NCBI GenBank assembly: GCA_008360975.2
Contig: CM039183.1
Coordinates: 39,857,850 to 39,921,849, forward strand
Direction: 5' to 3'
Source: Lichenostomus cassidix
Taxonomy: Eukaryota > Chordata > Aves > Passeriformes > Meliphagidae
Length of the DNA: 64,000 nt
Part shown: piece by piece, positions 38,001 to 51,890 of the stretch
Numbering within the stretch: position 1 is the first letter of the stretch
Layout of the letters: each line of letters opens with the position of its first letter
The notes under the pieces: model-generated
The model's input: the letters and a program-made list of their open reading frames with translations, nothing else
Database searches by the model: none
What the model was told of the DNA's origin: nothing
Translations under genes and position numbers: made by a program

Positions 38001-41000
38001 ATTCTGTGTCTGTGGAAACTATCTTAACAAACTGGAATGATAGAGTTTCCATCAGCCCAACGGCATGGCAAGGTCTGCAACTTACCAGTCGAAAGACTTT
38101 TCATCAGAAACAATCTTCACTCTCCAAATGCTAGGTATTTCACATATCTTACAAACTCACACTTCTCTTTCTTTTGTCCTTTAAGAAAAGAAAAAAAAAA
38201 AGTGAAAATGCAATCCCAGACCCAACAAGAAAAATATGGCTAAAAGCAGCAGCCATGTGGATAATTGAGAAGATCGCCCTCTTCAAAGTGAGGCATGAGC
38301 AGTTGCAGCTGTGGCTGCTTTGTCAGCTAACCTGCAGGGCTCATAAGTGTTCTTCTTCTCTCCCAGCTTCCAGTGCATGGCCTGGACCCAGGATGTCTCC
38401 CAAAAAGAAGAGGTAAGGAGATGTGCAGAAGGGGAGGAGGCTATTCCTTTGTTGAGAGGTTTGTCTGAAAGCACTGCAGCCCAGCAGGCTCAGTGGGCTT
38501 CAGGAAGCTCCCACAAGTAGCCCATGGGCTTGTATGCCCAGGGAGGTGCAGGAAAACCTGTCCTCTTGCCATGCAGAGAAGCAACCACCTCTTATTTTAT
38601 CAATGCCACCATTGCTATGAAGACAAGGTCTGCTTCTGAAGCAAATTAATCTTTGCTGTAAAGTTGCATGGCATTATTACAACTTCTGTGATAGTTATGT
38701 ATTTAAATATTTTCCTATTACCATATTAAAACTATCATTCTGGACAATCTTCTTCACTTTTCCTCACATGTGTGATCACTTGCCACGAATGTGAATGTGT
38801 CAGAGGGACTTGAGCATGAAGAAGAAATTGAAAGCACTTTGCATTCATACTCATCTTCCTCCAGCAAAACACAAACCCTAGTGAATACACAGCTCCAAGT
38901 CTCTCATACTTAGTCCTGGCCTGTTACACTCCAAAAAAACCACACTTCAGCGGGTACTCTGAAAATGTCACCTGTGACATTTGTCACACACTTGTGCTGT
39001 GAAGGGAGCACCACAAGTCAGCCTGAAGAATGATGCAGGCTTTTTGCTTCTTATTTCCTACAGCTCACTGTTCTGTGCAAGTCTGCCCAAGATTTAGACC
39101 CAAGCAGCTGCTCTTTATTTCCCTGGCAAGGACCAAGTTTGATTTCTCTTGTGCAGAGATGAGGTGCACAAAGGAGCCATTGCCTGGCTGCCTGGTATTA
39201 ACTTTCCATGAGATCGGCAACGTGGCCTTTGTGTGTGTGTTTATTTCTGTTTGAGTCCTTTCAACTGGTGTTTCTTACATCACCCCCATGGGATGACAGC
39301 TAACATTCTTCTCACATGACTGGTGTGTTTCTGCAGCTCTCTGGTGCAGTACTTTTTTTAGGACTGTAGCCCTTCCCCATCCTTTTCCTTCCCATTACAA
39401 AGGAGAGTAAAGGTTCACTGGCTGGATTTCCAAAAGGGCGGACAAATTTATTACCGCTAATAATATTTTCAGCTATAAAATTAAATCAGCTGAGCAGCCA
39501 AAGCTTCTGACTGAGGGAGGAGGATCCCACATTTGGGACTTTGCTCTTGTTCTGTGTAACACATCAGCAGTCCCCAGTCAGAACTTGGTCTCCTCTGGCC
39601 AAGAACTCGGGAGGGGAAGAGTGCAGATGGCTCAGCAGGCTGGCTCCTTGCAGGCATTTAGGGCTCCCCTGACACCTGAGAGCCCAGAAGGGACAAGGAG
39701 GGCAAGGAAAGAGAGAAAGAACAGTGTGGGAGAAATATATTTCAGTTCCCTCAATGTCATGAGCAACGAGGATGGGGGAAAGTTGGACCATCTGAAAGGA
39801 CAACCAGCTGTGTTGGCTCAGGGTGCAAATGGGCTGACACTTGGGGCAGAAATGATTTCAAGAGTGACACGTGGCTGTGGTGTCACAGGATGCTGTTGCC
39901 CCAGTTTGTTCATCATGTCTTTCTTTGCTTCCCCTGCAACACTGAGTACTGGCAGCTGCTGACAGATGAGGAAGGTTTCCTGCAATGGCAAAAATGTCTA
40001 ACATTCCTGTTCCACTCTCCCTCATTCATCACACCCACTTGTCCCCAGGCTGCACCTCACCAACTCTCAAGTTTCCCTGATCTCCATCCGCTCCCAAAAC
40101 ACTTTCTTTTTGTTTGGGAGCATGTCAGTGGTGACAACCAGAAGGACATCCCACAGACAGCTCCAGCTGTCAAACTGTGGCACAGGAGTGATGGGGTAGT
40201 GCCAAGGGATCATCTCATGTTGTCTCTATACCAGAGGAAAATTTAACACATGAATACACCTGAGATGGGAATTGCTGGCAAATCATGCCTTGTCTTGCCC
40301 CACCACTGGCTCTGTCAATATTTTAACCTTATGGAAAATATTTTCATAAATGTCATTCATTGGATTTTTTTTAAATAATTTTAAATATTTTTAAAATTAC
40401 ACTTATTCTATGGGTACCCAATAGTTTTAAATAAAACTTTTGCAATGTTAAGCAGCACCTGATTGGTCCATTGGAGAATATGGGGTATTATTACTATCTG
40501 CTAATGAAATTTACTCAGCAATGGTTCATCACTTAGGTGAAAAAGAAGCTTTAAGCCAAAGCACATTTGCTCTGAAATTCAGGGTTGTTTTCATTTCTTT
40601 CTTGACAGAGTGTGAAAGTATTTAAAACCAGCTATAGATCAAGTTTTTTTTATGGTAACATTACAGTTTTTTTGTGCTCCTGGAAGAAGATAGGAGTCAG
40701 GCTAAATCCAGAGTATCGGTAGCAATTTTGGATTAATTCCAACTTCTGCACATCTTGAGAGTCTATCTGTTAGAGATGGGTAACATTCATAGGTTAATTG
40801 TAGACATTTGCTATTAATATTAGTCTGTTTCTGCTTATGACTCAGGGTACTTTGCTGCCAGAACACATTGAAAAACCCCAAAAGGTAGTGACAATGAGTG
40901 CATTTATTACATTGAAAAGGCAGGGAAGGGGAGGGGAATGCTAAACTCATTTTATGAAGCTATGGCTATTTATTATGAGTCATTTTATTGTTTGTCTCTC

Positions 41001-41932
41001 TGCATTACCTTGCTGGAATCTCTGCTGAGCTTCCTGCTGAGAGATAGCCCATGACCTTGTGAGCCTCCCCACCCCAGCCCGCCACAGAGTGCCTCTGGGG
41101 GAGACATGCAAACCCTGGCAGGGCTGCTCCTGTGGGGCTCAGACAGGGCAGTGGGGTCTAGGCAGGACCCCAGCGCACTCCAAGAGCACACAGACACTGC
41201 TCACATGTCCCACAGGCTGCTTCAAAGGGAAAAGTGGCCAGGGACAGGAGTAGGAGCTGCTCCCACCCAGGCTGGTACCTCTCGGCACCAAAAGAAACGA
41301 GAAAGGATGGAGCTCCCTTCTCCTGCTATAAGCCTAATCACCCTCCCTAGAAGACTATTCCCTCATTTACTTGTTAGGCACTGTTCTAAATCTGTGTCTG
41401 CAGTAGGCATGAGTTAAGGATGAAAATAAAACCTTTGGGCATCAACAAGTAATGTCTCCTTTTCTGGCCACACCTCATTTGAAGGAGAGTGATCTCTCTA
41501 GCAAGCTGCAAAACATTACAGACAACAGGAGAAGCAAAGGAAACTCATTTCTACCCTTTAGCATCAGAGTGGATTGCCTGAGACTCTGTTTCCCATTCTT
41601 CTGAGGCAGGATATGTTTTATTCACCCCAAGGGCAAGGGCACAGCACGGACATATGCAGCAAGAGAGTCAATGGATGTCGAGCTCTAACAGGATTTCAAC
41701 AGTGTCTGCAGCCTGTTTTCCCCATCACAAACAGAGATTTCTTCCTGCATGTCCTGAAATACAAAAATCTGCCCCCAAACCTACACAACAAAAGCTGCCT
41801 CCTGTGCCTTCTTTCTCATTTGCTTTCCACACTGGCCTTTATAGACTTGGAACCTTGATCCCTCCTTCAAGCCTTGTGGAATGCCAAGTAGTACCTCACA
41901 GGAATGTCCTCAGCTCAAGCAATTCTAATCTT
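35006..41932. other. Unique stretch with the longest open frame and a GC-rich patch
   Basis: The longest open frame of the window (168 codons, 35435-35941, plus; starts MLWLWGSQSKKTFFLG) lies here. It has no signal, repeat or domain that I recognise and no convincing promoter or splice context. From 39.5 to 40.3 kb two plus-strand frames of 125 and 118 codons overlap in different phase. From 41.05 to 41.3 kb the sequence is GC-richer. Otherwise it is ordinary unique non-coding DNA. Confidence 0.5.
38367..38412 (+). other. Candidate 5' exon with start codon, low confidence
   Basis: A very good acceptor (TTCTTCTTCTCTCCCAG) and donor (AGAG|GTAAGG) enclose 46 bases. An ATG in purine-flanked context at 38393-38395 would begin MSPKKK before the donor. 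This has the shape of a small first coding exon after a 5' leader, but only seven codons are visible. No downstream exon was recognised, so a non-coding transcript exon or chance is equally possible. Confidence 0.13.
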
Positions 41933-42222
41933 TATATATATATATATATATACACACATAGATAGCTACAGATATAGATATAGAAGATTAGATATAGATA
42001 TAGATGCAGATATAGATGTAGATGATATGGATATAGATAGCTATAGCTATATATATAGATATAGATATAGGTTATTAGATATAGAGATAGATAGATGATA
42101 TAGATATAGATATAGATGATATAGATATAGATAGATATAGATATAGATGATATAGATATAGATTAGATATAGATATAGATATAGATATAGATATAGAACA
42201 AAATAGATGTAAATATATATGA
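41933..42222. repeat. Compound microsatellite, TA then TATAGA/GATA-type
   Basis: A pure TA run at 41933-41952 passes into a roughly 250-base array built from ATAGAT and GATATA units, with interspersed AGATGA, TGCAGA and TAGCTA variants. It decays into ATAGATGTAAATATATATG by 42222. The hexamer and tetramer units are out of register in several places, which suggests repeated slippage and internal duplication. The open frames on both strands here (Tyr/Leu/Ile or Asp/Ile/Tyr periodic) are translation artefacts of the array. The locus is likely length-polymorphic. Confidence 0.97.
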
Positions 42223-42766
42223 AAGAAAAACAAAGAGGTCCAAACAAATGCCAAAATACAGCAGAGAATCATTCAGATATTATTGAAATATAAGCAAATA
42301 GAGCAAGTAAACGTGTCCAATTGACTGGAATGGCTTGCTGGTTACACAACCTTCAAAGGACTGGGCTGAGGATTTCGACGTGTTTGTTTCACTGAGTCAT
42401 GAGTGCATCAGGCTCTCTGGGAAAGGCCAGCCAAAGGAGATCTGTGTCTCTCTTCCCTTCTTCTTCATTCCATTGATCATAAACAATTCCCGTACATGTT
42501 CTTAAATGGTACAAAACAACAGGAATTGGATCTGGTTCACAGGGAGAGCACCAACATCCCATAATTCTCACTGCTGTCTCCCTCCTGTCAAGTTCATGAT
42601 CTCAGCATGGCTGTTCTGTTGTCTTCTGCTTCTGTTTATATGACTTTTTTTCACCTAAATCACTCCTTGCATTGATCCAGAGATTTGGTAAGTATAAATG
42701 AGAAGCCTCAGACACAGAAATAAATACACAATATATTTTGATATTTTATTTTTTCTGCAGAATACT

Positions 42767-42807
42767 AAAAAAATAAAAAAGGGGGGGGAGAAAAGAAAAA
42801 GAAAAAT
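42767..42807. repeat. A-rich / G8 low-complexity purine tract
   Basis: A-rich sequence is interrupted by a run of eight G at 42781-42788 and continues as AGAAAAGAAAAAG. The strand is almost pure purine for about 40 bases. No function can be read from it. The G8 run could disturb sequencing. Confidence 0.82.
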
Positions 42808-45800
42808 CCTCTTTAAGAGAGAATGAAATTTGCAAATTCATCCTGTCCCCATCTTTTAGCTGACTGATTAGGGTTGTCAGAGGGTACTAGGAAAAGCAAG
42901 GCTGGGTACTGGAACACTGTCATCTTTGAAGTTAGGCTTTACACATGTCAGATCCTTGTGGTTGCTGGGACAGAGGGCATCTTGTCACCAAACTGTGACA
43001 TGTGAAGCTCATGGATCAACATGCCTTCACCAAAAACTTGCTGAAAATGTTTTGATAACAAAGATCATCTGAGTCTCTCTTTACTTCCAACTTCTAAATC
43101 TCACTGAGAGAAACTAGAAATAACATTATTTATTAAATACCTACTTTATATTGATTACCTATAATATGTGTACTTTGAGGTTTTAATAAGAAGAAGACTA
43201 AAAATATCCACACTGCAATCTGCCTGCAGTTCAAATTTTAGGCCTGCAAAGGTATGCTGGAAACCTGTCAGTGTGGGAACATAATGTATGTGTGCATTTA
43301 TAGGTAAAGAACTATAGGCTGACAGACAAATAGAGAGATAAGCAGTTGAGAACATCCTCTGCACATGTGTTTAAATTGATCTGACACTTGTTCACAGGCT
43401 GTAAATTACTTTATTTTACAAAATGCACTAGTTATTTGCTTAGTGATCAGCATTTTTTTAAATTCACAGTGTGAACTTAGAGCTACTAAAAGATCTCATA
43501 GCAATTTTTGTGAAGGAGTCAGTCTTTTCTGATTAAAATTATTATCTATTGAAACTTCATTAACTGGTCTCAGCCACTGATCCAACTTGGCCTTAGCTCT
43601 CTGTTTGATGCTCCTTAAATTTTGGAAGAGGCTGAGAAGAAGTCAATATAGCTGCTTTCTCCTTCTCTGCTCTGAAAGAAAATAAATAGCATGTAATGTG
43701 TTTTCTCTGTGTGACACCAGCAAAATGCTGCACTTTTTGCTCCTCTGCAAAGGGCACAGCCAGCCTGGTTTTGTGCCAAGGCTGTCAGCAGCAGCACAGT
43801 GTGTCTGCCTGTGCCTCTCACAAGGCTCATGGCAAGATCTGCTGTTGTCCCCACCCTCTCACACACTGAAACTCAAGCCAGAACAGTGGTTTTCCTGCAG
43901 AAAATAATACATGTATTTCCTAAACATCCTGTTGCAAAGACAAGCAGGACAAGATTGAGCACTTAGTCCAGCCTTGGGAATGCAACTCCATCTGTTTTCA
44001 GCCCCAGTGCCAAGGAAAGGTCGGAGGTGACATGGCTGACTATATTCCCCAATCAAGAATAGATGACACCTCTCACTTCTAGGATGTAAGGCTGGAATTT
44101 CAAGAGCAGTTCTATCCGTTGCACACCATCATTGCAGGCATTGCATGGCTGAGGTGTCTGTGCCTCTTGTGATTCCATGGGATAATTTCTTAAGGCACTG
44201 CTGAGAGTGGAGGTTGTTCGCTCTATCTCTATACAGCAAGCGATGTGGGCTGTCCAAGGTAACAGCACTGTTCACTGTCCCAAGGATTTCTCTACACTAC
44301 TTCATTTGTATCAACTCTCCCTGAGGTGCAGCAACCACACCTGCTTTATGACAAAGTACTTTTTCACTTCCTGTGGTGAATCTTAAAATCTGCCAGGGCA
44401 GAATACACACCGTAAGGATACACACATCCATCTGCCCTGTGTAAATAATTCCCAATTCAGATGCAACTCCTAACTGCAGGGGTCTTTGTTCTGAGTTCAG
44501 CACTATTTCCACTTCCACGGAGTGTTTCCTGGTGGAGGAAAGTTATCACCCCAGGCCCACTGGATTTATTTTTATTACAGCTTATACAGAGCCACAGGTC
44601 TGTCAGGCATCCTTCTTCTGAGGAGAGAATGGACATGGCACAAGTCCATAGTTCTTACAGCAACAGACCCTAAGCCCACAGAATCTGGACTAGAAATAAC
44701 TCTTGCTCTCTAGCAAGAGTCCCAGAGACAGAAATGCAAGCTGAATGATCAGTTTCCACTTTTCTTGCTGTCTCCACAGCAAAAAGAAACGTAGAAACCT
44801 TCATTGTGCACATGTATGTAATGAGAGCAGAGGTCAGCTCTGGCACTTGATGTGGTTTCCAAACTGCAGAAGCAGTCCCTCAAGACCTATTCTACTTGGC
44901 AGGCAATATCTTTTTCCTGGATGAAATAAAACCAGATACAAACATGGGACTTGTAGTTGCTGTAACGGGGAAACCATGTACCACATAGTTCATTATTTGG
45001 GGTTGATCAAGATCCATTCACCTGGGGTTCTGACTAACCTTCAAATGGGTTTTCCCCATTTGACTGGAAAAATGAAATATCATAAATCACTCACAAGATT
45101 TCTGACCCATTTCTGCAAACTCAAGTAGTTTGGAAGGTTCAAATAAAGGTAAGCTGAACATTCAACTTTGTACCTTCCAATCATGGAGTCTTGCCCCTCC
45201 ACACTATCATCCAGCACTGAACATTGTATGGTCAGACTAAATCAACTACACTACAGTGGTTGAGAGGTAAAAATCAGATTGAGCAGTAAAAATCAGGTTT
45301 TCAGTGGGAAACAATAGGAACTTTCCCTCCAAGCAATATGCACATCAAATCTGATCTTTTGCACAAATTTTCTTCAAGGTTTTACAAGTGATTTTCTACT
45401 TTTTATTTTAGAACATATTTCATCTACTCATAAAAGAGAAATTATTTTAATTATTTTTTTAGTAAACTCTGGATTCAAAGATATTATTAGAATGGAAGTA
45501 GGCAGTACAAAACAAATATGTGCTGTGCTCATTTTGGAAATGAAAAATTATAAAGAGCAAAAAAAGGTAATGTTCTTTGATGTGGAGCATTTGTATGATG
45601 AGCAAAAAAAGAACTGGTATATCACTGCATTTGACAGAAGACACTAAACATCTGTGCAGTTTCTAGGTCTTCAGATAGATTGAATATAGATTAAAAATGT
45701 TCATCCCAAATTAACTGAGAAGGAAAATATGAACAATCTATTCCTCCTGAGACTGCCTCAACCTGTTCAGCAATATTTAGCACACAAAGAATCTCATGCA

Positions 45801-48800
45801 GGTCTCTGAGCCTTTGGCATATTCCCCAGCATCTGTCTGTACCAGCTACTTTCATGTTGCCCAAGGCAGAAGAGTTTCAAGGGACAGAAACCCTTAGATT
45901 TGCTATTTTCCTGGAAAACACATACTTCTATCTGTACTTCTACCAAAGATAAACAAACAAAACTATTTGCATCCCACATTGAACTAAAGCAATGCGTGGT
46001 TTCTGCCTGAATTTCTTTAGCTGCATCTGATTTGTGTCCTGATAATATTATGAAGTCTTTCTGATTTTAGATGTCCAGGATGTCTTTCATCCCAGAACCT
46101 GAGGCTGTGTGCTCTGAAGGATCAGCCACCAGCTATATCCATAATGCCTCACTCTTCAAGGAACATCATAAACATACCCCACCCTGAATTCTCCTTGCAG
46201 AAGTAGCAGCTGGACATTCCTGGTGCACATGATTTGTCAGGGAGACAGATATATCTAGAGAAATAAACTCAAGCTTGGATATTTCGCAAGATTTTTTTGT
46301 TTGTTTTTTTTAAATATCTTTTGACATAATTGTGACATAATTTTCATTATGTTTTGCAAATGGGAGATCTGAGGATAGGGGAAACTTAAAATTTGCCTTT
46401 TGTTCTTCCAGCTTTTATAAAACCAAAGCAAACAAGTACAGGAAGGGCTCTCTGACCAGGAAGGGTTAGGATGTAAATACCCACAGGTTCTGAACTGTGA
46501 AGTATATTCTAGCTTGTTCATGGTCTGGAAAATAAACACACTTGACCACAGCAGTGCTCAGCAGCTGGTTGTTGGATTAGAGCTGCACAGCTAAAAGCCT
46601 ACAGTTAGAAAAGTGTTATCTGTAACACAGTGGTAAACAGAAGGATTTGCTGTAAAAGTCTGAGTAGCTGAGAGGTCAAGAAAGAAATACAGGAACAATG
46701 GGAGACAATAAAAATTAACTTGGTAATTTCCTTTATTAAGTCAGATAGGAAAGTTTGAAATAGACATTTGAGTTTTTTATTGCTATAAAGCACATCCAAA
46801 GTGAATGAAAGGGTTCTCAGCTTTAGAAGCACAATATGTATGAGAAAAATGCTTTCTTAGATGCTGAGAGAAAGCAGTACTTTTCCACTGACAATTCCTC
46901 CTGAGGAATCCTCCAGAACTGGTGCCCACGTGTAGTGCATTTGTTTCTGCTCAGGGGTGGGTTCAGCCCACCTACCATTGCACCTCCAAACCACAGACAC
47001 CCAAGCTAAGTTATTTAGTTATCTATGCAACTCCCACAGACAATGGAGACTACTAGGCATCTTCCCAGAACAGTGCATTTTACTGGTCTTAGCCATCTAT
47101 CTCTGTCCAAAAAACTCACAAGATGATATTGAGAGCCAGCAGTATAATCAGGTGCTCAACATCTGTTTTAGGGCATGGGACTGTTAAATGTTCCCCAGAC
47201 TCTGCCTGGATGCCCAGCACGTTCTCTTTGAGCAGGGTGGAGGGAAATAGCAGAAGGCTTGGTGCAGACTGAGCATGAATTCTAAGAAAACTAATATGAC
47301 AGACTAATATGAGTGTTTGCAGAGGTTTTTCTGTAAGCTTAAATAGCACTTCTTATACAAAGTAATCTCATGGCAATCCGCGCAAACTGATCATGTTGTT
47401 TGTGTTGTCTCCTTAAGAGAGGCAAAAAAACTAACCACCTCTCTCTAACAATACAAAACCAGAAAAAGCATAGATTTTTAAAATTTTTATCTGATTTGAT
47501 GATCTGTCTGGCTTTTTCAAACTAAAATATCATAAAAATGTGCTACAACAAAGCTATACAAGAATTAACACCTCAACATCATGGAAACACATAAGAGTGA
47601 ATGCACACTGTAGTACCTGCAGACATTTAAAGTCCTTTTGTATTTGTAAAGCTCACTCAGAGGTATTTCAGTGGGTAAGAGTAGAGGCATCCAGTGCACT
47701 ATATTCAGCTTTATTCACTTATGGAAAAATCCTTTGGAATGTAATGAGTGAAGCCCAAAGAGTGCAATAGAAGTTTTGTCCAACATCCTATACAATTATA
47801 CAAATTAACTTTTGAATTCTGTATGAAGACTATCACTCTATTAAAATCTATCATATTTTTTTCCATAAGGGCTATGTGCCAAAGTGCTTACAGCAAATAT
47901 TCCTGCCTTCTCCTGCAGCAAAAAAAAAAAATCCTCTCCAGCAAAACCTGTGACCTTCTATAAATCCATTCTCTAATGATTGATTGATACTAGAAAAGAG
48001 AGAACTTTCCTTTTCTTTGGACTTAGTGGTATTTGGAAAGAGACCCCCTGCAATCCATCCAACAAGACTCAGTGATGTGAGAGAGGAGACCACTAACACA
48101 TGAGTGCTCTGTAATATTGGAAGGGAGACCCCCTTTTGCACTGAATTAACGCCTGGAAAATCTGCTCCCCTTATGCTTTTTCCATGTGATTTGCTGGAGC
48201 TCATTCTTGCTCCATTGCTGTGAAGGCCAGGACATATCCCCTGGCAGTTTTTAAAACTTTTATGAACTGGAAAGTATTTTGCTGGCTTGAACTTAGGCTT
48301 GCCTAGAATCTGTGAAAGATGCTGCTGTTATTGTTGGGGTGTTAGTTGAGTTTAGCCATGTTATTAATTCCTGTTAAATGGGCTGGTTTGGTTTCTTTTT
48401 AAAGCTTTGTTGTTTACCTTAGGACGTCAATTAATTAATTTCCCAAGTGCTTACTTTTACTTTATGCCTTTTGTTCATTCCTGTATGTGCAGAAACTTAC
48501 TGTGGGGGAAAGGGGAAAAAATGTATTGTTCCAGCTTGGTTTCCAATTTGTTATTTTAGTTGAGGTGAGAAAGCAAATCTGTAATGATTCAAATACCTGC
48601 AAGGTAAGAGGGAAATAGGTGTTCTCATGCCAATAAAGCAACACTTTTTGCTGAACAGAGTCTAGTGTGGCTTAAAAACAGCTGCATTTTCAGCATCCTT
48701 TAAATCTGACGAAGCCATAAATGGGGATCCTCAATGTTTCAGGTGAAAAAAGATCGTGGGTTTGTGATCAGAATTTGCATGCATTAAATGTTAGTCCAGT

Positions 48801-48904
48801 GGCACATCATGGTGTTTTTTCCTAAGGTGATAAGCTGGGCTTTCCTGAAGTCCCTGAAGTTATTGGCTGAAATATTGACTTGAAATCATGAAAATGAGTC
48901 TGTC

Positions 48905-48927
48905 TGTGTGTGTGTGTGTGTGTGTGT
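48905..48927. repeat. (TG)n dinucleotide microsatellite
   Basis: About 11.5 uninterrupted TG units follow a short TGTCTG lead-in. This is long enough to be a typical polymorphic vertebrate dinucleotide repeat. Nothing coding is near it. Confidence 0.95.
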
Positions 48928-51399
48928 ACAGAGAGCATAGGTGAAGATGAGATGTTCTAAACAATCCTTCCAGTTTGCACGAAAATCACGTAAAGATCTG
49001 AAAATGGGAATAAAATTGAGATCATTTACCATTAAGTGCAGTCAAAAATTTGCTAGTAATTCATTCACTTACTTACTTGGCTCCTTGCCTACAAAATTCA
49101 CTGTGGAATGATTTAAACAAAGAATTTCATGTAAATGGGAGACCAAGTAAAGAATATATTCCTGTGCTGCTGAGCAAATACATCTTGAGTAAAGTGGACA
49201 TAATATTTAGTGTGCCTGGAATGGAGTTTTAAGCTATAGTGTTAAACTGGTGATTTGTGTACTTTGAACTCTATACTGGAAATAATACCAACCGCTGGTC
49301 TGGGTAAGACTAAATTCTGGGATGGCTTTTGTCTCAATGGTTCATTCTCATAATAAAGCAAAAACTATCAAATCTTAAGGCAATCACACTGGAAAACTAT
49401 CTGGGGATCATAAGTAAATCTCCTTAAACCAAACCCAAAGTTTACCGAAAGCCATAAAGGATCAGGAAAACATCCATTTGGGTACTTGTGTTATATCTGC
49501 CTGCTTATATTGTTATCATAAACGCACCACTTTGCTGCAGATACACTGAATGTATTATGAAACATTATCATACCAATGCTATGGTTCCTACCATCAGCAT
49601 TAATAAAGACTTGATTGTAGGAAAAAGGTGAACACACATGTAACACTTTTTTATCAGTGTCAATGATTAACTTTAAATTAGCTAAGGAAGGGTCCCTGGG
49701 ACCTCACAAGGTCATTACACAGCAGAGCAGAGGGGTGCAGTCCTGATCCCAGGGCACCCTTGGTCCTGTCAGAGTGGAAATACCAATCTGCTCATGAGCA
49801 AATCCAGTCTGATTGTCCCGTGGGCTTCTGCTGGCCCTTGAAAGCCCACAGGAAGTGTTCCCAAGGCTCCATACTGATGCAGTGCTTTCCCACTGTTCTC
49901 CATGAGCTTTTGTCCAACAGAAGGGTGCAATATGTGCATGATATCAGGGGAAAGTACCTTGGGAATGACATATGCAAGAAAGACTTTTGGAAAGGTCATT
50001 TTAGTCTGTGTCAAAATTGAGTGTTTGAAAGAGCCACAGCTTGGACGAAAAGAGATTTCAACTGTGCTGTTCAAATGTGGCTTTTCGAAGAGTCCTGGAC
50101 CTGGCTTACATGATTCTGATCTCTGGCCTCATAAAAACATAAAAAAGATTGGGTGAATCATGGGGAAATATTTTGAGGCCTGGCCTGAAATAGCCCTTGT
50201 GATTGCCAGTGTAGCTGGAATGCATCTCAACAGGTTTTTTCTCCCTCAAAATAAGCATATGTGTTCAGTCCTGTATACAGCATATGGATGGCAAAGCCAC
50301 AGGGCATGGTTAGATAGGCAAGAATACTGGGATGTCTGTGAGGAGAGAAGGGACTCATTGAATTAGCTGGATTTCTGTAGATATAAACAGACCTTGCTAA
50401 GCAACATAAAGTAAGTAATGAGCCATAGTTCGGTGAGAATCGCTGGCAAAATGGCATTAACTCTGGCTTCATTTTTTGTTATGATGTTATAGCAAGTAAA
50501 TTAATTTGTATACCTTAATTTTAGTACCCTTGCTCTGGGCAGAAATTAACTATTCCTCTGCTGTCTGGGCTTTGCTCCTTCCTGATACAGCAATGCTCAC
50601 TCATTTTTCCTCCTCTCTAAAACTGATGACCTAACACAGTGCTCCTGGACAACACTCTTACCATGTCAAAAGAAGAGCAGAAATTCAGGTGGGCAGGGAG
50701 AACAGAGTTCAGTGTAGCCCCCAAAAAATGCTGCAGATTTAGTGCAGTAGTGGTTTACCGTTGGATTTTGGCACACAGTGCAGAATGAAGGATCAGTCTT
50801 GAACTGCTCCTTTCACCAGGAATGATCCTGTGAATTGCAGGTCCAGCACACTGCCTTAAAATGGTGTGTGCATCTTACTGGCAGTAAAATAATCCAGGCT
50901 TCAAAATGTCTATTTATTTCTTTCATGGAAAACTGCACAACAGGCATCATTCCCTGGTGTTGGCACACAGGCTCTGGCAGACCACCCGAGTGCTCTCTGT
51001 GCTATGTCATCCACAGGACAGAAGTGAAGCCCTGCTGAGATCTGAGGTTATTGATACACTTCTCAGAGATCATTTTGTGGAGAATGACCAGATTCTCAGC
51101 CAGAAAAAGGGTGAATCATGTCTTTGCGAGCATAATTCTGAGTAACAGAACAGAACAAATTCCTCAAGGACAAGTTTCATTTTTCACAAAAACAACTAAA
51201 ACCAGCAGCATGTACCTAGTATTTAACAGTTTCTTAAAATAACCCTGCCATTAGAAGATGGCAAATACAGTCTGGTTCTCAGTGTTTATTCCCAGTTCTG
51301 ACCAAAAATGTCCCTGTGGGCTTGCTGCACGGAGACCAAAACCCGTGAAGTGCCTGTAAATTGTTACAACTGGAGAAAAAGTGCCAGCTAACACTAAGC

Positions 51400-51415
51400 T
51401 TTTTTTTTTTTTTTT
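51400..51415. repeat. Poly-T homopolymer, 16 bases
   Basis: Sixteen consecutive T are followed by AAATAACAGC. No repeat body can be recognised on either side. The minus-strand open frame across it (51251-51550) contains a lysine run caused only by this tract. Confidence 0.88.
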
Positions 51416-51890
51416 AAATAACAGCACATCATAAAAATTTGTTTTAAGTGGCTTTAAAAACTCTGATCCTTTTCTGTTGTAAAGAAAGTTGTAAAAATGA
51501 AATTTACTTTTCAGGTACCCAACATAAGAAAAGAGTAAAGCAGATGGCATTAGTGACTCAGCTGTACTAGAAAACTAATAAGCAGACACCATGAGCACAG
51601 GTCTGGTATGCCAGTAACCCAATTAAATCCCAGTACCAGGACTATTTAAAAATTTACCATCCTCCTACGATGGGCACTGCTCAAAAGAAGACCCCAAAGT
51701 AGATATGATATCACCATATAATTTTACCATGACATCGTGGATTGCAATACCCAATTTAAATTTGCATTTCCTCAACACCAGAAGAATATGTTTTGCAGCA
51801 ACTCCAAAGCACACACTTGAATATTCAAAGGTGCTTTGCACCAAGACAAAACTAACCCAGCCCCAGGTCTGCAGCCTCCAGCACACTCAC

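Larger units (their letters stand above)
42223..51399. other. Unique non-coding stretch
   Basis: No gene or interspersed repeat is recognised. Open frames reach at most 110 codons (47872-48204, minus) and show no domains. Donor-like sites with GTAAGT/GTAAGA occur near 42686 and 48604 without good partner acceptors. The stretch includes the G8 purine tract at 42.78 kb and the (TG)n at 48.9 kb. Confidence 0.55.

Noticed and set aside
41904..42272. Long Tyr/Ile/Asp/Leu-periodic frames on both strands
   Set aside because: They are translations of the TATAGA microsatellite.
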